From assembly GCA_016783825.1 (NCBI GenBank), contig JADHVV010000027.1:1-33365 (forward strand): a stretch of DNA of 33,365 bases. The letters run 5' to 3'. This document shows, piece after piece, positions 21,728 through 28,259 of the stretch. Each line of letters starts with the position of its first letter. The stretch's first letter is position 1. The notes below the pieces were generated by a model. It did no database searches. It was given only the letters and a program-made list of their open reading frames with translations, and was not told where the DNA came from. This DNA is from Candidatus Zhuqueibacterota bacterium. GTDB lineage: Bacteria; Zhuqueibacterota; Zhuqueibacteria; Thermofontimicrobiales; Thermofontimicrobiaceae. A program made the position numbers and the translations under genes.

Positions 21728-22066
21728 ATGTTGGCAGAAAATAAAAAAATAGCGCTTAAAAAAATTGGTAAAAACAAAGACATTATAAAAATACAATTCT
21801 ACAAATCAATTCATAAAAATGAATTACACACCTACCTGGCAGCAGCAATTAGCAAATGTTTTACCAATGATTTTTTCAAAATACTACTTGATATGACAAA
21901 CATCGATGAGCCCACAATTAAATTTATCGCAACTTTGGTCGAAGCAACTGCCAAAGTGAGAACCAAAAACGGTGATGTGAAACTCATCAACATTTCCAAC
22001 CAGGCAAAACAAATGATTCTTTCCTTTAATGCCTATTCCTATTTGTCCGTTCCAAAAGCAGAGTGA
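21728..22066 (+). CDS. STAS-like protein, possible anti-sigma-factor antagonist
   Basis: A 112-residue protein from ATG at 21728, chosen because AGGAG precedes it; a longer start at 21677 runs through repeat DNA. The order of strands and helices matches STAS: DIIKIQFYKSIHKNEL, a helix, FFKILLDMTNIDEPTIKFI, a long helix (ATLVEATAKVRTKNG) and VKLINISNQAKQMILSF. The usual phosphorylated DSSG is replaced by EPTI, leaving a Thr but no Ser. Partner kinases of the RsbW type phosphorylate such proteins, and one is encoded at 15888-16322. Family assignment is moderate and the link between the two is a guess. Confidence 0.6.
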   Translation: MLAENKKIALKKIGKNKDIIKIQFYKSIHKNELHTYLAAAISKCFTNDFFKILLDMTNIDEPTIKFIATLVEATAKVRTKNGDVKLINISNQAKQMILSFNAYSYLSVPKAE

Positions 22067-22067
22067 A

Positions 22068-22177
22068 AGGTAATTGGGTAACCAGTTTATTGGGTAATTG
22101 GGAATTTATGCTGACAAATTATTTATTACCCAGTTTCCTAATTACCTAATTACCCATTTACCCTATTACCAATTTAC
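22068..22177. terminator. Long word-repeat hairpin between convergent genes
   Basis: GGTAATTGGGTAACCAG and TTGGGTAATTGGGAA (22070-22110) face ATTACCCAGTTTCCTAATTACC with further ATTACCC and TTACC words (22124-22176). The two halves are complementary in several registers. It lies between the 3' ends of the STAS-like and murE genes, so it may act as a two-way terminator. The same words occur at 12565-12592 and 12829-12898. Confidence 0.5.
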
Positions 22178-23644
22178 CTAATTCCCCAAAACCTTCTCCA
22201 CCTCTTCCACATCATTAAAATGGATCGTCTTATCTTTTAGGGTCTGTGTTGTTTCATGACCTTTTCCAAGAATCAAAATGATATCACCTGAAACCGCTTC
22301 TTTAATTGCAAATTCAATCGCCTCGCCGCGATCAACCACATGATGAATTTTTGAGTTTTTAATTCCACATTCAATATCAGAAATAATTTGCCGCGGATCT
22401 TCGTTTCGGGGATTATCCGCCGTCAAAACCACCATATCACTGTATTTATCAGCCACTTCTCCCATGAGCGGGCGTTTCTCTTTGTCACGATCTCCGCCGC
22501 AGCCAAAAACTGTAATCACCCGGTTGGGATTCAGGCTTTTTGTCAATCCCAAAACTTTTTCCATTCCATCGGGAGTGTGAGCATAATCAACAACCACAGA
22601 AAAATCCTGACCTTTGTCAATTAATTCAAACCTGCCGGCAACGCGGATATTTTCTTCCAAACCCTTTTTAATCGTTTCGAGATCAAATCCCTGGGAAACA
22701 GCCACGGCTACTGCTGCCAGGCTGTTATAAACATTAAATAATCCTACTAATTTTTGATTGATATTAATTTCACCAACCGGTGTAATCAACCTGTATTTTG
22801 TACCTTTGATCGCAAGGTCGATTTCTTTCGCCATTATGTCAGCCTTTTTATTGATAGCAAAAGAAAGCTGTTTTGCGACGGAAACATCTAAAAATTCTTT
22901 GCCATGGGGATCATCAATATTTGCGATAGCGTGGTCATCCGGCTTCAACCATTGAAAGAGCCGTTTCTTTGTTTGAAGATAAAGATCCATTGTTTTGTGA
23001 TAGTCCAGGTGATCCTGGGTAAGATTCGTGAACAGACCAACATTATAATTCACTCCTTCAACCCGGAAAAAATCAATGCCGTGCGACGAAACTTCCATGG
23101 CGCAATATTCAACATTCTCATCAACCATATTAGTGAAAATTTCCTGGAGGTCCGGCGGTTCCGGGGTAGTATCTTTTGACTGATAAATTTTTCCATTAAT
23201 TTTATAATTAAGCGTGCCGATAATTCCAGCCCGGTGTTTTTGCAGCAGAATGCTTTCAACAATATGCGTTGTTGTTGTTTTTCCATTGGTGCCGGTAATG
23301 CCAATCATCTTCATTTTTTTTGATGGGAAATCATAAAATTTATTCACCAGAATCGCAAGCGTATATCGTGAATCCGGTACAACAATTTTAACAACCGAAT
23401 CTGGCAAATCCATGTCGCGCTGAATCACAATAACCTTTGCGCCGGCTTCGATTGCTTCATTTACTTTGTCATGTCCATCGGGAATTTCAATTTTATCCAA
23501 CTGGGTGTAAATATTGATTGCCACGAATATAAAATCTTTTTCTAACCTCATCGGATCATAAACAATACCCTGAATGTCGATATCATCAATATTCCCTTTA
23601 ATTGTTTTTTCTTCCAGTTCATTTAATAATTCGGTTAATTTCAT
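22178..23644 (-). CDS. murE: MurE, UDP-MurNAc-tripeptide synthetase (meso-DAP type)
   Basis: A 488-residue Mur ligase that adds the third residue of the peptidoglycan stem peptide. The ATP-binding loop GITGTNGKTTT lies near residue 115. MEVSSHGIDFFRVEGVNY and NLTQDHLDYHKTM follow in the central domain, then VVDYAHTPDGMEKVL. DNPRNEDP carries the DNPR motif that marks meso-diaminopimelate as substrate rather than lysine. ATG at 23644 with GAGG upstream is preferred to GTG at 23650. Length is typical. No other mur gene is adjacent, which is unusual because murE normally sits in the dcw cluster. Confidence 0.95.
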   Translation of the reverse strand: MKLTELLNELEEKTIKGNIDDIDIQGIVYDPMRLEKDFIFVAINIYTQLDKIEIPDGHDKVNEAIEAGAKVIVIQRDMDLPDSVVKIVVPDSRYTLAILVNKFYDFPSKKMKMIGITGTNGKTTTTHIVESILLQKHRAGIIGTLNYKINGKIYQSKDTTPEPPDLQEIFTNMVDENVEYCAMEVSSHGIDFFRVEGVNYNVGLFTNLTQDHLDYHKTMDLYLQTKKRLFQWLKPDDHAIANIDDPHGKEFLDVSVAKQLSFAINKKADIMAKEIDLAIKGTKYRLITPVGEININQKLVGLFNVYNSLAAVAVAVSQGFDLETIKKGLEENIRVAGRFELIDKGQDFSVVVDYAHTPDGMEKVLGLTKSLNPNRVITVFGCGGDRDKEKRPLMGEVADKYSDMVVLTADNPRNEDPRQIISDIECGIKNSKIHHVVDRGEAIEFAIKEAVSGDIILILGKGHETTQTLKDKTIHFNDVEEVEKVLGN

Positions 23645-23663
23645 TTTCACCTCTTTGTACTTT

Positions 23664-24098
23664 TTAGTTTGAGTAGGTTTTAAGACTTCTATTTTTTAAA
23701 GTTTTATATTTTTCAAGAACCTGTTTTTTATTTATTTTCTCTTTGTCAAGAAACATTTCCAAATATCCCAGACCATAGTCCCAAGCCTGCAATTCAAAAA
23801 GAACTTTTTCTTCCCCTTTGTCCTTGTTGATTAATTCATAAAAATCAAATTCAGATTCAAATAACGACTTTTTATCCCACTGCAAATAATGCCCAACTTC
23901 ATGAAACAACAAACACAAGGATTCAGTAAAATCCTTCGCTCCTTGTTCATAATAAAGATGAACAAAAGGATATTTTTCATTTGGCGGATAAAAGAATGCC
24001 ACTGGGGATTGGAGCGGAATTAATTTGATCTCCAAATCCGAAAACATGTCCCAACAAAGAAATGCTTTTGCCTGAAACAAAACCGACCGGTTTATCAT
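23664..24098 (-). CDS. HEXXH-motif protein, putative small metallopeptidase
   Basis: A 144-residue protein with a clear zinc-binding motif HEVGH at residues 66-70 inside a helix (LCLLFHEVGHYLQW). A downstream FELQAWDYGLGYLE at about 106-119 could supply the third ligand. The short N-terminal part contains a strand-like LEIKLIPL and FVHLYYE, as in minimal gluzincin folds. No signal peptide is seen, so it acts in the cytoplasm. It lies 19 nt upstream of murE on the same strand and is probably cotranscribed. I do not recognise a named family, and catalysis is unproven. Confidence 0.7.
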   Translation of the reverse strand: MINRSVLFQAKAFLCWDMFSDLEIKLIPLQSPVAFFYPPNEKYPFVHLYYEQGAKDFTESLCLLFHEVGHYLQWDKKSLFESEFDFYELINKDKGEEKVLFELQAWDYGLGYLEMFLDKEKINKKQVLEKYKTLKNRSLKTYSN

Positions 24099-24188
24099 TA
24101 AATGGATAACTCTTTTTGGGTAATATTTTGAATTTTTAAAGCCGCTAATTTAGTTAATTAATTATTTTAAGTCAAGGAATTTTTGATA

Positions 24189-24345
24189 GGCAAAGGTAAA
24201 GGCGAAGCTATAGTAACAGGTCAAGTTCAAGGTCGAGATCGAAAAAAGTATTTGCACACAAATTTTCGCTGAATTTCAATTTTACTTTGCCTTTACCTCT
24301 ACCTTTACCTTCCCTTTTTCTTGACCTTGATCTCGAACTTGACCT
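24189..24345. repeat. Two interleaved inverted word repeats before mutM
   Basis: Pair A is GGCAAAGGTAAAGGCGAAG (24189-24207) with TTTGCCTTTACCTCTACCT (24284 onward). Pair B is AGGTCAAGTTCAAGGTCGAG (24218-24237) with CTTGATCTCGAACTTGACCT (24326-24345). The order is A-B-A'-B', so in RNA the pairs would cross, like a pseudoknot, rather than nest. The right end stops 22 bp before the mutM start. Confidence 0.75.
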
Positions 24346-24367
24346 ATCTTTTTGAAAGGAAACACAA

Positions 24368-25198
24368 GTGCCGGAATTACCAGAAGTCGAAACCATTGTC
24401 AGACAATTGCGCAAACAATTAGTTGGACAGCAAATTAAAAAAGTCAAGATATTGAGACCGAGTCAGTGGAAACAAAATAATCCAAAATCGGTTGAAAAAG
24501 TTCTGAAACACAAAACAATCCAATCAATAAATCGCCGGGCTAAATTCATTTATATTGATTTTGAAGATGACTGTCAATTGGTTATTCATTTACGAATGTC
24601 GGGGAAGCTTATCTGGTCAGATAGTGATCCAAAAATTGATAAATACAGCCGAACAATTTTTTATTTTACTTCCGGCAGCAGTTTACAATTCAATGACACC
24701 CGGGCATTGGGAACGCTTGTTTTTTTACTCCCTGAAAAAAAAGACAACTGGCAGACAAAACTTGGACTTGAGCCTTTGGGAGAAGATCTGGATTTTGAAA
24801 AATTACAGGAACTGATCCAAAAATCCAAGTTAGACATGAAATCATTTTTGCTTGACCAGTCTAAAGTAGCCGGCATTGGCAATATTTATGCCGGTGAAAT
24901 TCTATTCCTCGCTGGAATTCATCCTGAGCGAAAAGCGCTTACCTTAACAGAAAAAGAGATCGAAAAACTCCGAAACACCATTACGCTTGTGTTACAATTA
25001 GCAGTGGATAAGATGGGCACATCACTGGGAGACGGCGCTTCCAATTTCCGCAGCCTGTATAATATTGAAGGCGAATTTCAAAAAATGATTATGGTTTATG
25101 ATCGTGAGGGTGAACAGTGTTTTAAATGTAAAGCTCCGATTTTTCGGATAAAGCAGAAAGGGAGGAGTAGCTATTTTTGTGGGGAATGCCAGCAGTGA
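24368..25198 (+). CDS. mutM: Formamidopyrimidine-DNA glycosylase (MutM/Fpg)
   Basis: A 276-residue DNA glycosylase/AP lyase that removes oxidised purines. Translation begins at GTG and yields PELPEVETIVRQL, with catalytic Pro and Glu directly after the removed Met. The conserved Lys lies in RRAKFIYIDF near residue 58, DQSKVAGIGNIYAGEILF near 159-176, and the four-Cys zinc finger CFKC...CGEC closes the protein. GAAAGG upstream supports the GTG start. All catalytic residues appear intact and the length is standard. It stands alone, in the same direction as the coiled-coil array that follows. Confidence 0.96.
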   Translation: MPELPEVETIVRQLRKQLVGQQIKKVKILRPSQWKQNNPKSVEKVLKHKTIQSINRRAKFIYIDFEDDCQLVIHLRMSGKLIWSDSDPKIDKYSRTIFYFTSGSSLQFNDTRALGTLVFLLPEKKDNWQTKLGLEPLGEDLDFEKLQELIQKSKLDMKSFLLDQSKVAGIGNIYAGEILFLAGIHPERKALTLTEKEIEKLRNTITLVLQLAVDKMGTSLGDGASNFRSLYNIEGEFQKMIMVYDREGEQCFKCKAPIFRIKQKGRSSYFCGECQQ

Positions 25199-25345
25199 TT
25201 TCGGATTTATACCCTTCGGGCACAGGCGAATGCGGAATGATAGTTCGATTTCGGATTTACGAATGCAGATTTCGGAATATGTTGTCTTGTCCTGAAAAAA
25301 TACAGAATAATTCCGAAATCATAAATCGGAAATCGATAAAGCCAT
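25197..25345. repeat. Inverted ATTTCGGATTT word repeat after mutM
   Basis: GATTTCGGATTTA (25198-25210), GATTTCGGATTTACGAAT (25248-25265) and GATTTCGG (25270-25277) face CCGAAATCATAAATCGGAAATC (25314-25335). A TACCCTTCGGGCA palindrome lies at 25210-25222. The hairpin could end mutM transcription. Confidence 0.7.
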
Positions 25346-25352
25346 TTTTTAC

Positions 25353-25380
25353 TTGCTTTCTTCAAAATATTTGTTATATT
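25353..25380 (+). promoter_or_regulatory. Promoter of coiled-coil gene copy 1
   Basis: TTGCTT and TATATT with a 16-bp spacer. AAAATATTTGTTATATTTATA is identical before all four paralogues, and about 60 bp of upstream sequence is conserved in them. Confidence 0.75.
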
Positions 25381-25413
25381 TATAATAAGAACTGATTAAT
25401 TTAGGAGTACGGC

Positions 25414-25758
25414 ATGCCAGTATTAACAATAGAAAAACCACTTAAACAAGTATTGGGTGATGAAGGCAGTGATTCTCTCGTTAGGTTATTGAATCAAATT
25501 CAGAAAGAACAAAAAGAAGATGTTCTGGAGTTTGTCGAAGAAAAATTTGAAAGAAGATTGTCAGAAGAAATTTCCGGGATTAATGAACGGATAACTGAAG
25601 AAATATCCGGACTGAGAGGGGAAATGAAAAAAGAAATTGCGAGCGTGCGAATTGATATGCACAAAAATCATGCGACTTTACTAAAGTGGATGATAGGTTT
25701 CTGGGCTACTCAAATTGCTGCAATAATAGGATTGCTAATTGCGTTTCTTAATCAATGA
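25414..25758 (+). CDS. Coiled-coil protein with C-terminal membrane helix, copy 1
   Basis: A 114-residue protein. Residues 1-48 form a conserved head (PVLTIEKPLKQVLGDEGSDS then LVRLLNQIQKEQ). Next come three 11-residue repeats of the pattern EEISGxxERIT, typical of an 11-periodic coiled coil, and a membrane helix at about 90-112 (WMIGFWATQIAAIIGLLIAF). It resembles DUF1640-like proteins in outline; the tandem 11-residue (33-bp) repeats before a membrane segment also recall Borrelia Bdr proteins, by architecture only. ATG with AGGAG upstream. It is the first of four paralogues and the only one without an antitoxin-like gene facing it. Function is unknown. Confidence 0.85.
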   Translation: MPVLTIEKPLKQVLGDEGSDSLVRLLNQIQKEQKEDVLEFVEEKFERRLSEEISGINERITEEISGLRGEMKKEIASVRIDMHKNHATLLKWMIGFWATQIAAIIGLLIAFLNQ

Positions 25759-25763
25759 GTGGG

Positions 25764-25791
25764 TTGCATTCTTAAAAATATTTGTTATATT
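25764..25791 (+). promoter_or_regulatory. Promoter of coiled-coil gene copy 2
   Basis: TTGCAT and TATATT with a 16-bp spacer, beginning just after the copy 1 stop codon. The sequence downstream to the AAGGAG ribosome site is nearly identical to that of copy 4. Confidence 0.75.
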
Positions 25792-25824
25792 TATAATACG
25801 AACTGACTAATTAAGGAGCAAGCC

Positions 25825-26136
25825 ATGCCAGTAATTACAGTTGAAAAACCACTTAAACAAGTATTGGGTGATGAAGGCAGTGATTCTCTCGTTAGGTTAT
25901 TGAATCAAATTCAGAAAGAACAAAAAGAAGATGTTCTGGAGTTTGTCGAAGAAAAATTTGAAAGAAGATTGACTGAAGAAATATCTGGACTACGAGGGGA
26001 AATGAAAGAAGAAATTGCGAGCGTGCGAGTTGATATGCACAAAAATCATGCGACTTTGCTAAAGTGGATGATAGGCTTCTGGGCTACTCAAATTGCTGCA
26101 ATAATAGGATTGCTAATTGCGTTTTTAAATAAATGA
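25825..26136 (+). CDS. Coiled-coil protein with C-terminal membrane helix, copy 2
   Basis: A 103-residue paralogue of copy 1 with an almost identical head (through EKFERRL) and membrane helix, but one 11-residue repeat fewer (EEISGLRGEMK and EEIASVRVDMH). The difference is exactly 33 bp and points to repeat loss or gain. It ends at TGA 26134-26136 and is convergent with an antitoxin-like gene, with the first codons of a lost toxin gene in between. High DNA identity with copies 1 and 4 suggests recent duplication or gene conversion. Confidence 0.85.
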   Translation: MPVITVEKPLKQVLGDEGSDSLVRLLNQIQKEQKEDVLEFVEEKFERRLTEEISGLRGEMKEEIASVRVDMHKNHATLLKWMIGFWATQIAAIIGLLIAFLNK

Positions 26137-26148
26137 TTGTCGTGTTAT

Positions 26149-26172
26149 TTTTTCAAAAGTTATTTTCTTCAT
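26149..26172 (-). pseudogene. 5' stub of a YoeB/Txe-type toxin gene (module 2)
   Basis: On the minus strand, shortly after the antitoxin-like gene, an ATG begins MKKITFEK and then runs into unrelated sequence and a stop. The same eight residues occur in module 4 (28000-28023), and MKNITFEKSAFEDF begins the longer toxin remnant at 27336-27401. The stub abuts the 3' end of the coiled-coil gene. Confidence 0.6.
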
Positions 26173-26182
26173 TTGATTTCAT

Positions 26183-26407
26183 CTAACCTACGGTAACCAG
26201 GTTTTGTTTTTGTGTTACATTATCTATCGCCTTTAATAAACGCTCCCGATTTGCTGATGATCGCAATAAATATGCTGTTTCATCTTCTTCAATCTGTCCG
26301 GCTTCGCTAACAGATATTTCAATCTCTTCGTTTTGATACATTTCTTTTAAAGCTAATAAAAAACGATCGTCCAATTCTGTGGCTTTCATTTTATAAATTG
26401 TGTACAT
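26183..26407 (-). CDS. YefM/Phd-like antitoxin, orphan (module 2)
   Basis: A 74-residue protein starting MYTIYKMKATELDDRFLLAL and ending with DETAYLLRSSANRERLLKAIDNV, the tail region by which YefM-type antitoxins are recognised. GGAG precedes the ATG. It ends early at TAG, because a one-base change relative to the copy at 28023-28259 removes GLDEI and moves the frame. The cognate toxin gene is reduced to a few codons. The protein is likely still made, but without a toxin beside it. It could have kept a role as a regulator or protect against a toxin encoded elsewhere. Confidence 0.75.
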   Translation of the reverse strand: MYTIYKMKATELDDRFLLALKEMYQNEEIEISVSEAGQIEEDETAYLLRSSANRERLLKAIDNVTQKQNLVTVG

Positions 26408-26611
26408 CAGTTTACTCCATTGTTGTTTAAAAATGCTATACGGTTCATTAAATTCATCTAAAATATTATAAAAAATTTATTTTTGAATGTCAATTAAAAT
26501 TTCAACTTTAACTGATATGATAAAAACTTAATACTCATTTTTCTTTCAACTTTTTTGTTAATAAATTTTTCTTTAATCATTTTGACAGCAATTTATTTTG
26601 CCATTTTTTGC

Positions 26612-26639
26612 TTGCATTCTTAAAAATATTTGTTATATT
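26612..26639 (+). promoter_or_regulatory. Promoter of coiled-coil gene copy 3
   Basis: TTGCAT and TATATT with a 16-bp spacer, followed by AAAGGAG before the ATG at 26674. The region 26408-26611 before it is AT-rich and holds no gene. Confidence 0.75.
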
Positions 26640-26673
26640 TATAGTACGTATCTACTAAATAAAGGAGCACGTC

Positions 26674-27081
26674 ATGCCGGTATTAACAGTTGAAAAACCA
26701 TTGCAAAAAGTATTAGGCGATGTTGGTGTTGATTCATTAATCAAATTACTCAACCAATCCCAAAAAGAACAAAAACAACATATTTTAGAGTTTGTTGAAG
26801 ATAAATTTGAAAGAAGATTAACAGAAGAAATTTTCGGGGTAAAAGAAAAAATAACCGAAGAAATTTCTGGTGTTAACGAACGGATTACAAAAGGAATTTC
26901 CGGAATGAATGATCGGATTACAAAAGAAATTTCCGGTGTCAATGAAAGAATGACTCAAATGGAGAAAAATTTGCTTGTAAATGATCAGAAAATACATTCA
27001 AAATTGTTGATATGGATGTTTGTATTCTGGATTACTCAAATTGGTACCATTGCAGGATTGATAATTGCTTTTTTAAAATGA
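26674..27081 (+). CDS. Coiled-coil protein with C-terminal membrane helix, copy 3
   Basis: A 135-residue, more diverged paralogue. The head reads PVLTVEKPLQKVLGDVGVDS. Four 11-residue repeats follow: EEIFGVKEKIT, EEISGVNERIT, KGISGMNDRIT and KEISGVNERMT. The membrane helix is WMFVFWITQIGTIAGLIIAFL. It has the most repeats of the set, so repeat number (2 to 4) is the main variable. Its stop overlaps the start of a small membrane protein gene (ATGA). This is the only copy with a gene coupled to it. Confidence 0.85.
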   Translation: MPVLTVEKPLQKVLGDVGVDSLIKLLNQSQKEQKQHILEFVEDKFERRLTEEIFGVKEKITEEISGVNERITKGISGMNDRITKEISGVNERMTQMEKNLLVNDQKIHSKLLIWMFVFWITQIGTIAGLIIAFLK

Positions 27082-27323
27082 AAACTTATCAAGATATAAT
27101 CATGTACCCAAAAGAAAAACCTAAAGCAATACTGCTGTTATTTCCATTTATCGCATTATGGAACTTCTTCTCCTTTTTACACGAAGAAGAAGACCAACCT
27201 ATTGGATTTATGATGGGAATGACGATTGTTAATGCTGGTATTCTTGCTGCCACTAAAATTGTCGTTATTGGTATCATTTTTATTTTTGTTGGAATCTTTT
27301 TTGTGGTGCGTAGTCTGTTTTAA
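27078..27323 (+). CDS. Small membrane protein coupled to coiled-coil copy 3
   Basis: An 81-residue protein starting MKTYQDIIMYPKEKPKAILL, with its ATG overlapping the previous stop in ATGA. Two to three hydrophobic helices are seen (AILLLFPFIALWNFFSFL, then MTIVNAGILAATKIVVIGII continuing into FIFVGIFFVV). The segment between them, HEEEDQPIG, is acidic. I know no family. The overlap suggests that it is made together with the coiled-coil membrane protein and may sit with it in the membrane. Confidence 0.6.
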   Translation: MKTYQDIIMYPKEKPKAILLLFPFIALWNFFSFLHEEEDQPIGFMMGMTIVNAGILAATKIVVIGIIFIFVGIFFVVRSLF

Positions 27324-27335
27324 TATTGTCAAATT

Positions 27336-27401
27336 ATCTTTTATGGTAGCCAATTCTACAAAATCTTCAAAAGCGCTTTTTTCAAATGTTATATTTTTCA
27401 T
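27336..27401 (-). pseudogene. YoeB/Txe toxin gene remnant (module 3)
   Basis: The first 22 codons read MKNITFEKSAFEDFVELATI and on, as at the start of Txe/YoeB ribonuclease toxins, and then the similarity stops at the small membrane gene's 3' end. The ATG overlaps the stop of the antitoxin remnant (ATGA), the normal coupling of such pairs. All catalytic C-terminal residues are missing, so no toxin can be made. Confidence 0.65.
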
Positions 27402-27536
27402 TCAACTTCATCCAAGCCCACTGTTACCAGGTTTTGATTACGCACAACATTATCAATAGCGGATAACAAACGTTCCTTATTTGCATTAGACCGCAATAAA
27501 TATGCTGTTTCATCTTCTTCAACCTGTCCGGCTTCA
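27398..27536 (-). pseudogene. YefM/Phd-like antitoxin remnant (module 3)
   Basis: The C-terminal 45 codons of an antitoxin like those at 26183 and 28023 (reading EAGQVEEDETAYLLRSNANK, then ERLL and NQNLVTVGLDEVE). The N-terminal half is gone: similarity breaks off at 27536 and the upstream region of coiled-coil copy 4 begins about 20 bp later. This copy shows that an intact antitoxin-toxin pair once stood here. Confidence 0.7.
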
Positions 27537-27594
27537 TATTTGCAAAAATAATTCTCTAATTATCCTGCCACCAAATTATCCTGTCATTTTTTGC

Positions 27595-27622
27595 TTGCTT
27601 TCTTAAAAATATTTGTTATATT
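27595..27622 (+). promoter_or_regulatory. Promoter of coiled-coil gene copy 4
   Basis: TTGCTT and TATATT with a 16-bp spacer. The block TTATCCTGTCATTTTTT just before it also occurs at 28467-28483, without a gene behind it. Confidence 0.75.
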
Positions 27623-27655
27623 TATAATACGAACTGACTAATTAAGGAGCAAACC

Positions 27656-27987
27656 ATGCCAGTATTAACAATAGAAAAACCACTTAAACAAGTATTGGGT
27701 GATGAAGGCAGTGATTCTCTCGTTAGGTTATTGAATCAAATTCAGAAAGAACAAAAAGAAGATGTTCTGGAGTTTGTCGAAGAAAAATTTGCAAGAAGAT
27801 TGTCAGAAGAAATTTCCGGGGTCAAAGAAAGGATAACGGTAGAAATCTCTGGGGTGCGAGAAGTATTTCCAGGGTGCGGGTGGACAACCACAAAAGTCAA
27901 GTAAGTTTACTAAAATGGCTGATTGGCATTGGGATTACTCAAATTGCTACTGTAGCAGGATTGTTAATCGCGTTTTTAAATAAATGA
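27656..27987 (+). pseudogene. Coiled-coil membrane protein, copy 4, frameshifted
   Basis: The head is identical in protein to copy 1 up to EEKF, then ARRLSEEISGVKERITVEIS. Near 27852-27875 the frame is lost, and the first frame stops at 27904. The other frame continues VRVDNHKSQVSLLKWLIGIG into ITQIATVAGLLIAFLNK and stops at 27985-27987. The total is 332 nt, so one base was lost or two gained. The truncated product would lack the membrane helix. The promoter and ribosome site are intact, so a soluble fragment of 82 residues may be made. A sequencing error would restore the gene. Confidence 0.8.
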
Positions 27988-27999
27988 TTGTCGTGTTAT

Positions 28000-28023
28000 T
28001 TTTTCAAAAGTTATTTTCTTCAT
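28000..28023 (-). pseudogene. 5' stub of a YoeB/Txe-type toxin gene (module 4)
   Basis: ATG overlaps the antitoxin stop (TAATG) and encodes MKKITFEK before running into the spacer shared with module 2. The junction with the coiled-coil gene's 3' side is the same in both modules, so it arose once, before duplication. Confidence 0.6.
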
Positions 28024-28259
28024 TAAATTTCATCCAAGCCTACCGTAACCAGGTTTTGATTTTGTGCCACATTATCAATCGCCTTTAATAAACGCTCCCG
28101 ATTTGCAGATGAACGCAATAAATAAGTTGTTTCATCTTCTTCTACCTGTCCGGCTTCACTCACAGATATTTCAATCTCTTTGTTTTTAAACATTTCTTTG
28201 AGCGCCAATAAAAAACGATTGTCCAATTCATTGGTTTTCATTTTATAGATTGTGTACAT
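28023..28259 (-). CDS. YefM/Phd-like antitoxin, orphan (module 4)
   Basis: A 78-residue protein from ATG at 28259, with GGAG upstream; an open frame to 28343 is ignored. The sequence MYTIYKMKTNELDNRFLLAL, then DETTYLLRSSANRERLLKAI and VTVGLDEI, is about 85 per cent identical to 26183-26407 by eye and keeps its natural C-terminus. No toxin follows, only a stub. It is convergent with the broken coiled-coil copy 4. Confidence 0.78.
   Translation of the reverse strand: MYTIYKMKTNELDNRFLLALKEMFKNKEIEISVSEAGQVEEDETTYLLRSSANRERLLKAIDNVAQNQNLVTVGLDEI

Noticed and set aside
27177-27401. A full 74-residue minus-strand protein beginning MKNITFEK.
   Set aside because: Only the first 22 or so residues resemble a toxin; the rest is the reverse strand of the small membrane protein gene and is low in complexity.
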